From the NCBI GenBank assembly GCA_964527995.1, contig CAZGRP010000011.1, positions 24,575 through 88,574 on the forward strand: a DNA stretch of 64,000 bases, read 5' to 3'. The notes below the pieces were generated by a model, which worked only from the letters and a program-made list of their open reading frames with translations, searched no databases and was not told the DNA's origin. Shown here in pieces: positions 42,471 to 48,965 of the stretch. Source of the DNA: CAZGRP01 sp964527995 (GTDB lineage Bacteria; Zhuqueibacterota; Zhuqueibacteria; Oceanimicrobiales; CAZGRP01). Each line of letters starts with the position of its first letter. Position 1 is the stretch's first letter. Both the position numbers and the translations under genes were made by a program.

Positions 42471-44948
42471 ATGGCCGATGCACAGTTTGCAGCCGTGGTT
42501 TTTGCCGTCCCTGTCACCCACCCGTTCACCTACCGTGTGCCACCGGAGCTGCGCGGTGAGGTGAAGGTGGGATGTCGTGTGCTTGCCCCCTTTGGCCCGC
42601 GAAGGGCCACAGGGGTGGTGGTCGACCTCCCTGCTCAAACCCGCCTGGCCAATCTGAAGCAGATCGACGACGTGCTCGACCCCGAGCCGACCTTCTCATC
42701 GGACATGCTGCGCCTGAGCGCCTGGATCGCCGACTACTATCTTTGCTCCCAGGGTGAAGTGCTGCGAGCGGCATTGCCACTCGGTCTGGAAGTGGAATCG
42801 AAGAAGACGGTCGAGCCGTTACGGCTCGCCGAGGAGTCAGAGATCGAGGCGCTCCTATCTCAGGCCCCACGCCAGGCTGCCATTTTGCGGGAACTCAACA
42901 ACCATCCCGAGGGCATGACGGTCGCCGAGTTGAGCCGCAAGATGGGGGTAAGGAGTGTGCACGCCAGCCTTCATCGCCTGGCTGAGCGCGGCTGGCTGCG
43001 CCTCCGCCACCGCCTCGCCGCCTCGCGCGTCAAGCCGAAGAAAGAGTGGTTCGTGCGTCTGGCCTCCGCCGATGTTGAGTCCGAAGCAGCTGGTCTGCAA
43101 ATCTCTGCACCCAAGCAGGCAGCCTGCCTGCAGGTGCTGGCTCGCAATGGGCCGGAGATGGCCCGCTCCGTTTTGCTGAAACAGGCCGGGGCGTCTACGC
43201 AAGCGTTGCAGGCTTTGATGAAGCGGGGGCTGGTGCATCTCTTCCAGCGAGAGGTGGTACGCGACTACTACGGCCACGTGCAGCCCGGGCCGCCGCCGGC
43301 CAACGTGCTGAATGAAGAGCAGCAGGCAGCATTCGGCGCCATCATTGCGGCGCTCGATGCCGGCACCTTCCAGACCTTTCTGCTTCACGGGGTTACCGGC
43401 AGTGGAAAAACGCAAGTCTATATCGACGCCATCCACCACGTTCTCGGGCACGGACGTTCGGCGCTCGTGCTCGTTCCGGAGATTGCCTTGACGCCTCAGG
43501 CCGTGAACCGATTTCGATCTCACTTCCACGAACGCGTAGCGGTGTTGCACAGCCGCATGTCGGAAGGGGAACGGTATGACTCCTGGCGTCGGATCAAGCG
43601 CGGTGACGCCACCGTGGTCATCGGTCCGCGTTCGGCGATCTTTGCGCCGCTGGAGAATCTGGGCCTCGTGGTCGTTGACGAGGAGCACGATCATTCCTAC
43701 AAGCAGGACGATCCGGCGCCGCGCTACCACGCCCGCGACGTGGCGGTCGTGCGCGCCCGCATGAACCAGGCCGTGGTCGTGCTCGGCTCGGCGACGCCGT
43801 CGATGGAGAGCTTTTACAACGCCCGCAGAGGGAAGTACACGCTCCTGCAGCTCACCCGCCGCATCGATGACATCCCGATGCCGCGGGTCGACATCGTCGA
43901 CATGGCCGTGGAACGGCGCTTCGCAGCGCGCGGCAAACCGGTCATTTTCTCCCGCCTGCTGAAGAAGAAGATCGCTGAGAAACTGTCACGCAACGAGCAG
44001 ATCATCCTGCTGCAGAATCGGCGCGGCTTTTCCACCTGTATCATCTGCCAGGATTGCGGCCACTCCGAACAGTGCGAGAACTGCAGCATCACCTTGACGT
44101 ACCACCTGCATGGCAAACTGCTCCGCTGCCACTACTGCAATTTCACCAAGAAGGCCCCGGAAGTCTGCCCGAAGTGCGGAGGTACGGAGATCGTTTTCAA
44201 GGGGGTCGGCACTCAACGTGTCGAGGAGGCCCTGCTCGACGAGTTTCCCGATGCCCGGGTCGTGCGTATGGATCTGGATACCACCAGGCGGAAATACGCT
44301 CACGACAGGATTTTGAAAAAATTCGAGCAGGGTCATTACGACATCTTGCTGGGCACGCAGATGGTGGCCAAAGGTCTAGACTTCGAGCGGGTGACCCTGG
44401 TCGGTGTCATCAACGCCGACACCGGCCTGATGGTGCCCGATTTCCGCGCCTCCGAGCAAACGTTCCAGCTGCTCACCCAGGTGGCCGGCCGGCCCGGACG
44501 CAAAAGTCAGCAGGGCGAGGTGATCATCCAGACGCTGTCTCCGCGCCATGGCTGTCTTCTCTACGCCCAGCGGCACGACTTTCAGCGATTCTTCCTTGCC
44601 GAGAGCGCCGAACGGCGGCAGCTCAGCTACCCGCCCTTCGGCAGGCTGATCGCCGTCCATTTTCGTGGAAAAGATCAGATCAAGGTTAGCGAGGAGGCGA
44701 CGGCCTTTGCCCAGATCCTGCGCTCAAGAGCGGCTGGTTTTCAGGTGCTCGGACCGACCCCCGCTATCGTGCAGCGACTCAAGGCTCAGTACCGCTGGCT
44801 GGTGATCTTGAAGGGCGAACGTCGGCTCGATCCCGGCGGCCAGAGGATGCGGGCCGCCGTACAGGAGGCCATGCAGAGCTATCGCTCACAGCGCCGGCCA
44901 CGAAACCTGCGTATCAGCGTCGACGTCGATCCGATGTCTGTGCATTGA
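42471..44948 (+). CDS. priA: Primosomal protein N' (PriA helicase)
   Basis: An 825-residue replication-restart helicase. The N-terminal DNA 3'-end-binding domain (VVFAVPVTHPFTYRVP) leads to a helicase core with Walker A GVTGSGKT at 307-314, DEEHD in motif II, and motifs up to TQMVAKGLDFERVTLVGV. The zinc-binding insertion carries CxxCxxC-type clusters (CIICQDCGHSEQCENC and CHYCNF ... CPKCGG). The ATG at 42471 starts the family sequence; longer upstream reading is non-family. Confidence 0.95.
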   Translation: MADAQFAAVVFAVPVTHPFTYRVPPELRGEVKVGCRVLAPFGPRRATGVVVDLPAQTRLANLKQIDDVLDPEPTFSSDMLRLSAWIADYYLCSQGEVLRAALPLGLEVESKKTVEPLRLAEESEIEALLSQAPRQAAILRELNNHPEGMTVAELSRKMGVRSVHASLHRLAERGWLRLRHRLAASRVKPKKEWFVRLASADVESEAAGLQISAPKQAACLQVLARNGPEMARSVLLKQAGASTQALQALMKRGLVHLFQREVVRDYYGHVQPGPPPANVLNEEQQAAFGAIIAALDAGTFQTFLLHGVTGSGKTQVYIDAIHHVLGHGRSALVLVPEIALTPQAVNRFRSHFHERVAVLHSRMSEGERYDSWRRIKRGDATVVIGPRSAIFAPLENLGLVVVDEEHDHSYKQDDPAPRYHARDVAVVRARMNQAVVVLGSATPSMESFYNARRGKYTLLQLTRRIDDIPMPRVDIVDMAVERRFAARGKPVIFSRLLKKKIAEKLSRNEQIILLQNRRGFSTCIICQDCGHSEQCENCSITLTYHLHGKLLRCHYCNFTKKAPEVCPKCGGTEIVFKGVGTQRVEEALLDEFPDARVVRMDLDTTRRKYAHDRILKKFEQGHYDILLGTQMVAKGLDFERVTLVGVINADTGLMVPDFRASEQTFQLLTQVAGRPGRKSQQGEVIIQTLSPRHGCLLYAQRHDFQRFFLAESAERRQLSYPPFGRLIAVHFRGKDQIKVSEEATAFAQILRSRAAGFQVLGPTPAIVQRLKAQYRWLVILKGERRLDPGGQRMRAAVQEAMQSYRSQRRPRNLRISVDVDPMSVH

Positions 44949-44980
44949 ATGAAGGCAACCTCGGGTCGATGGATTAGTTC

Positions 44981-45009
44981 TTGCATGCCGGACCGGAAAG
45001 TCGTATATT
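44981..45009 (+). promoter_or_regulatory. Promoter of the phosphoesterase-MglA-XdhC-selenoprotein operon
   Basis: TTGCAT (44981-44986), a 17-nt spacer and TATATT (45004-45009), about 105 nt before the ATG at 45114. Confidence 0.65.
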
Positions 45010-45113
45010 CTACGCAAAATATTGCGGTTGAGAGTGTCAAAGGGCGTTCCCGTGCAACTCCGCCGGGTTCTCCGGGTGTGGTTTCGAGATGAGACGGCCC
45101 GCATCGATTCCCT

Positions 45114-45842
45114 ATGCGATACGGTATTTTTTCCGACATTCACGGCAACCTAGAGGCGCTGCAAGCGGTACTGGCGGAGTTGGACAGCCGGCACGTCGAC
45201 ATGAAGATCTGCCTCGGCGATCTGGTCGGGTACGGGCCAGATCCCAACGAATGCGTTGAGATCGTACGCGAACAGGCTCAAGTCATTCTGGCTGGCAACC
45301 ATGATCACGCCGCCATCGGACGGGTTGATACCAGCTATTTCAATCTGTATGCCCGGCAGGCGGTCGAGTGGACAGCCCGGCATCTGACCCCTGAGTCGAA
45401 AGCGTTCCTGGAGTCGCTGCCCTTTGAAGAGTACCTCGATGATTTCACGGTGGTCCACGCGACGCCTGAAGATCCGCGGCGCTGGGACTACCTGACCTCC
45501 GTCGGGGACGCCCTGCGGAATTTTCCGAAGTTCAAGGGGCAGGTTTGTTTTGTTGGTCATTCGCATGTTCCGATTGTGGTTGCCCTGCGGTCGAACGGCA
45601 CATGCGAGGTCGAGCGCGACAACCCCTTGAGCTTTCGTCCCGGGGATCGCTATATCGTCAACGTGGGCAGCGTCGGCCAGCCACGCGATATGAACCCCGA
45701 CGCGGCGTTTGCCATCTACGATGATGTTGCCAAAGAATATGAGCTCTGCCGGGTGCCCTATGACGTGGCGGCGACACAAGAGAAGATCATTCGCGCTGGC
45801 TTGCCTTACTTTCTGGCAGAGAGATTGGGCCGGGGGCAGTGA
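45114..45842 (+). CDS. Metallophosphoesterase, calcineurin-like
   Basis: A 242-residue enzyme with the full set of metal ligands: SDIHGN (D8, H10), GDLVGYGPDPNE, GNHDHA, and GHSHVP. It resembles YfcE/Ap4A-hydrolase-like proteins of PF12850; the substrate is unknown. It is the first gene of a run of seven same-strand genes with gaps of 8-84 nt. Confidence 0.9.
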   Translation: MRYGIFSDIHGNLEALQAVLAELDSRHVDMKICLGDLVGYGPDPNECVEIVREQAQVILAGNHDHAAIGRVDTSYFNLYARQAVEWTARHLTPESKAFLESLPFEEYLDDFTVVHATPEDPRRWDYLTSVGDALRNFPKFKGQVCFVGHSHVPIVVALRSNGTCEVERDNPLSFRPGDRYIVNVGSVGQPRDMNPDAAFAIYDDVAKEYELCRVPYDVAATQEKIIRAGLPYFLAERLGRGQ

Positions 45843-45917
45843 TGCCCGGCTGAAACGAGTGTCCTGTGCAGCATGAACAGTCTTTCGGCGGAGCGTATCT
45901 AACAGGGAGGTCATCCC

Positions 45918-46427
45918 ATGGAAGTCGTGCGCAACCACAGCAATCGGCCCTTCATGCTTTCGGCGGCGACCTATAATCGGATTTCCGGCATCCTTGGAGA
46001 ATTGGAAGCCAAGACGCGCGCCGAGGCCATCATCTTCTGCGACGCCAACGGCAATACCGTCACCTACCGCGGGCAGATTCTCGGCCTGAAGCTGTCGACG
46101 GTCTCGGCACTGGCTGCCGGCAACTACTCCGCGACCCGAGAGATGGCCAAACTGATCGGCGAGCCGTCGAGTTTCCGCTTCTTGCTTCTGGAAGGCGAGC
46201 GCCGCAATATCTATCTGTCGAACGTCGGCCACGATTTCCTGCTGGTGACGGTGTTCGACAAGAACGTAGCCCTCGGCATGGTGCGGGTGTGCACCAACCG
46301 CGCCATCGACGACCTCAAGGAAGCGCTGGACAGTGCCAAGGCGGAGGAAGAAAAGGCCCCCGAATTCCTCGATTCCGAATTCCGCTCTCTGCTGAGCCAG
46401 GAGCTGGATCTGAAGTTTAAATCCTGA
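45918..46427 (+). CDS. Roadblock/LC7 domain protein (MglB-like)
   Basis: A 169-residue protein with a roadblock fold (GILGELEAKTRAEAIIFCDANGN through FLLVTVFDKNVALGMVRV) and a charged C-terminal tail. Such proteins act as GTPase-activating partners of MglA. Its gene is 16 nt upstream of the MglA gene. GGGAGG precedes the ATG. Confidence 0.85.
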   Translation: MEVVRNHSNRPFMLSAATYNRISGILGELEAKTRAEAIIFCDANGNTVTYRGQILGLKLSTVSALAAGNYSATREMAKLIGEPSSFRFLLLEGERRNIYLSNVGHDFLLVTVFDKNVALGMVRVCTNRAIDDLKEALDSAKAEEEKAPEFLDSEFRSLLSQELDLKFKS

Positions 46428-46443
46428 CCCGCAGCCGGCGATC

Positions 46444-47028
46444 ATGTTCATTAATTGGGCCCTGCAAGAAATCCATCTCAAGATCGTCTACTACGGGCCG
46501 GGCCTGAGCGGAAAGACGACCAATCTCGAATACATCCATCAGCACCTTGATCCTTCGTTGCGCAGCGATCTGGTCGCCCTCAAGACCCGTGAGGAGCGCA
46601 CCATTTACTTCGATTTTTTGCAGCTCGAAGTGGGCAGAATCCTCGGCAAGAAACCGCGCTTCAATCTGTATACGATTCCGGGGCAGGTCTACTACGCCTA
46701 CAGCCGCAAAATTATCCTCCGCGGCGTCGACGGCATCGTCTTCGTGGCTGACTCGCAGCGCGAGCGCATGGACGAAAACCTCGATTCGATGATGGACCTC
46801 GAGTTGAACCTGATCGAGGAGGGCCAAACGCTGGAGCGCTTTCCCTGGGTTTTGCAATACAACAAGCGCGACCTCCCCAACATTGTGCCGCTGTTCGTGA
46901 TGCGCGAGAAACTGAACTACTTCAATGTGCCCGACTTCGAGTCCGTAGCCACTGAAGGCACCGGGGTTTTCGAAACCCTCAAGGAAATCATTAATCTGAC
47001 CGTGGCTTCCGTGCATCGGCGACTATAG
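46444..47028 (+). CDS. mglA: MglA-type small GTPase
   Basis: A 194-residue Ras-like GTPase. The P loop is GPGLSGKTT at 18-26, the G3 element is the MglA-type TIPGQVYY at 77-84 (not the Ras DxxG), and the G4 NKRD is at 140-143. MglA proteins set polarity of motility and pili; with the two roadblock-like genes alongside, a polarity or envelope-organising module is inferred. Spacing is 16 nt from the gene before and 22 nt to the gene after. Confidence 0.92.
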   Translation: MFINWALQEIHLKIVYYGPGLSGKTTNLEYIHQHLDPSLRSDLVALKTREERTIYFDFLQLEVGRILGKKPRFNLYTIPGQVYYAYSRKIILRGVDGIVFVADSQRERMDENLDSMMDLELNLIEEGQTLERFPWVLQYNKRDLPNIVPLFVMREKLNYFNVPDFESVATEGTGVFETLKEIINLTVASVHRRL

Positions 47029-47050
47029 CCCAAACAGGAGAGCGAGCCTC

Positions 47051-47437
47051 ATGGAAGAGAAACGACGTGCGCCCCAGGACATCATCGAGGCTAAGATGCT
47101 GGCGCTGATCGAGGCCGGACGATACGAGATGGCCCATCTTTTCTCGGCGGAAGGACTGGTAATGGCGGAAGCGTTCGGCTCCCGAGTGATCGAGCGGGAT
47201 CGTCTGGCTGAGGTCTCGGTCATGTTTCAGGAGGTGCGCAACCTGGCTGAGACGATGGGCGGCATCTCGCGACTTCGCGAAGTCATCATGGAGGGACAGA
47301 ACCGGCGGAAGATCGTCTTTCGTTTTTTCCCGGCGTTCGGGCAGGAAGTGATTCTGGTGGCGGTCGTTCCGCCGCGCACGGCGTACCGGCTGGTCACCAA
47401 CCAGTTGGTGAGGCTGATCGAATCGATCCGTGTATGA
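47051..47437 (+). CDS. Roadblock/LC7-like protein
   Basis: A 128-residue protein with weak similarity in layout to roadblock proteins: a short N-terminal helix, then AHLFSAEGLVMAEAFGS and a C-terminal strand-helix (ILVAVVPPRTAYRLVTNQLVRLIESI). A second regulatory partner for MglA is inferred from position. Confidence 0.65.
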   Translation: MEEKRRAPQDIIEAKMLALIEAGRYEMAHLFSAEGLVMAEAFGSRVIERDRLAEVSVMFQEVRNLAETMGGISRLREVIMEGQNRRKIVFRFFPAFGQEVILVAVVPPRTAYRLVTNQLVRLIESIRV

Positions 47438-47521
47438 ACCCTTGGCCGCCAAGCGCGAACCCTGCGGCCAGCGAATTGTACGGCTGCTGGAGCTCGAGAA
47501 GAAACCGAAAGGAGGTCCATC

Positions 47522-47764
47522 ATGGCTGAGCAGAAAGAAGCCGATCCGGGCCGTCCCCTTTGCCGATTCCTGCGAACGAAAGCAGCGTATGTGCCGGGCA
47601 TGCGCAGCGACCAGGATGCCCTGGCCGAGTCGCATCCGACGGCGACCTATTGGTGCCTTCGCACTCTCGAAGTGCTCGGTCCGGACGACACCCCCGTCGG
47701 CCCGGAGGACTGCATCGCGGCGCGACGTTGTTTCGAGGCGGTCGGAGGCATGCAGGTAGCTTGA
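47522..47764 (+). CDS. Small conserved cysteine-containing protein
   Basis: An 80-residue protein with four cysteines (14, 45, 63, 69) in PLCRFLRTKAAY, TYWCLRTLEVLGPDD and EDCIAARRCFE. I do not recognise the family; a metal site is possible. A strong ribosome site (AAAGGAGG, 7 nt before the ATG) and the 8-nt gap to xdhC support it as a real gene. Confidence 0.7.
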   Translation: MAEQKEADPGRPLCRFLRTKAAYVPGMRSDQDALAESHPTATYWCLRTLEVLGPDDTPVGPEDCIAARRCFEAVGGMQVA

Positions 47765-47772
47765 GGTATGAG

Positions 47773-48597
47773 ATGAATCTGTATGAAGAGATTCTTCGCC
47801 TGCAACGCGAGGGCGTTGCGGCAGCGCTGGTGACGGTGGTCGAAACCGCCGGCGCGGTTCCTCGAGAGCCGGGCACCAAGATGCTGGTAACAGCATCCGG
47901 GCAGCGGATCGGCACCATCGGCGGCGGCGCCTGGGAGGCCCGCATCACTCGCGACGCCGTCGAGGTCGCACGCAGCGGCCGCGCTCGCAAGATCCGCTAC
48001 CATCTGGACAAGGACCTTGGCATGGATTGTGGCGGCCGCATGGAGGTATTCATCGAGCCGCTGGAACTCCCCTACCGGCTGCTGATTTTCGGTGCCGGCC
48101 ACATCGGAACAGCCCTGTGCCGGCTGGGAAAGTATCTCGGATTTCATGTCACCGTTGTAGATGAGCGGCCAGAATGGGCCGACCCCGAGCGGCTTCCCGA
48201 CGCCGACGAAGTGATCGCCAAACCGTACCGGGAAGCCGTGGGTGAGCAGAAGTATGGAGAGCGCGTTTTCATCGCTGTGCTCACCCACGACCATGTTCTG
48301 GACGAAGAGGTTCTGGTCGCCTGTGCCCAGCAACCGTGGGCCTACCTGGGGATGATCGGTAGCCGCAAAAAAGGCAGGCATGCCCTGGACAAATGCCGCG
48401 CCGCTGGCGTCTCGGAAGAGACGATCGCCAGAATCCACACGCCGATCGGTTTTGACATCGGAGCCGAGTCGCCTGAAGAGATCGCCGTGAGCATCGTGGC
48501 GCAGATGCTGGCCGTCAAGTACGGCAGGGAAAAGGCGGCGGCCTCAGAGAGCACAAGTCCTGCAATCCCAGAATCTACCACTGCGAACGATGAATGA
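47773..48597 (+). CDS. XdhC family protein
   Basis: A 274-residue protein with the XdhC N-terminal domain (TAGAVPREPGTKMLV; GTIGGGAWE; GMDCGGRMEVFIE with C86) and a Rossmann-like C-terminal domain (LLIFGAGHIGTALCRLG near 105; THDHVLDEEVL; YLGMIGSRKK). XdhC proteins insert and sulfurate the molybdenum cofactor of xanthine-dehydrogenase-type hydroxylases. A variant group serves selenium-dependent hydroxylases. No hydroxylase gene is in this window. The next gene, 26 nt downstream, is the SelW-like selenoprotein. Confidence 0.92.
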   Translation: MNLYEEILRLQREGVAAALVTVVETAGAVPREPGTKMLVTASGQRIGTIGGGAWEARITRDAVEVARSGRARKIRYHLDKDLGMDCGGRMEVFIEPLELPYRLLIFGAGHIGTALCRLGKYLGFHVTVVDERPEWADPERLPDADEVIAKPYREAVGEQKYGERVFIAVLTHDHVLDEEVLVACAQQPWAYLGMIGSRKKGRHALDKCRAAGVSEETIARIHTPIGFDIGAESPEEIAVSIVAQMLAVKYGREKAAASESTSPAIPESTTANDE

Positions 48598-48623
48598 GTT
48601 CAGAGGGTTACGGAGGAACAGCG

Positions 48624-48845
48624 ATGCGCAAAGTGACCATCGAGTACTGTGTCGTTTGAAACTATTATCCTCAGGCCTCCAGTTTGAAGGCCGCGCTCGA
48701 GAAGAAATTCGGCGACGTCGAGGTGGAGCTGATCGAGGGTTCCGGCGGCGTCTTCGAAGTCACCGTTGACGGCAAACTGGTCTTTTCGAAGAAGCAGATC
48801 GGCAGATTTCCCGAACACGAGGAGATCTTCGAAAAACTCAAATGA
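48624..48845 (+). CDS. SelW/Rdx-family selenoprotein with in-frame UGA (Sec12)
   Basis: Reading through the TGA at 48657-48659 gives 73 residues beginning MRKVTIEYCVVU and continuing NYYPQASSLKAAL; it ends at TGA 48843-48845. The start matches the SelT/SelW/SelH (Rdx, PF10262) redox family: a beta strand, CxxC/CxxU, then NYxPxA and a helix, and later the conserved G-x-F-E-V strand and GRFPEHEEI. The UGA stands exactly where the second redox Cys belongs, and everything after stays in frame. GGAGG lies 7 nt before the ATG. The likely role is a thioredoxin-like oxidoreductase. A stem-loop follows the UGA. Automated callers that stop at TGA lose this gene. Confidence 0.85.
48674..48692 (+). promoter_or_regulatory. 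SECIS-like stem-loop downstream of the Sec UGA
   Basis: GGCCT (48674-48678) pairs with AGGCC (48688-48692) around the 9-nt loop ccagtttga, beginning 14 nt after the UGA. Bacterial SECIS hairpins sit within roughly this distance and carry a G in the apical loop; here the G is fourth in the loop, so the match is fair, not perfect. Confidence 0.5.
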
Positions 48846-48908
48846 AGTGAAACCTGGAAAACGGACTGGCGATGTCCGGGGCGCATCGCAGCGGTCGGCA
48901 ATACTAAG

Positions 48909-48947
48909 GAAGCGCAGACAGATCCATCCATGACCTGCCTGCGCTTC
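48909..48947. terminator. Inverted repeat between convergent genes
   Basis: A perfect 9-bp inverted repeat GAAGCGCAG (48909-48917)/CTGCGCTTC (48939-48947) with a 21-nt loop. It lies after the selenoprotein and before the end of the convergent gene at 48966. It may end both transcripts, but neither side has a long T tract. Confidence 0.5.
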
Positions 48948-48965
48948 TTGATGGAGGAAGGTGAC

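Noticed and set aside
48651..48845. Reading the TGA at 48657 as a true stop (pseudogene)
   Set aside because: The frame after it is intact and family-like, and the TGA sits exactly at the redox residue expected to be Cys or Sec.
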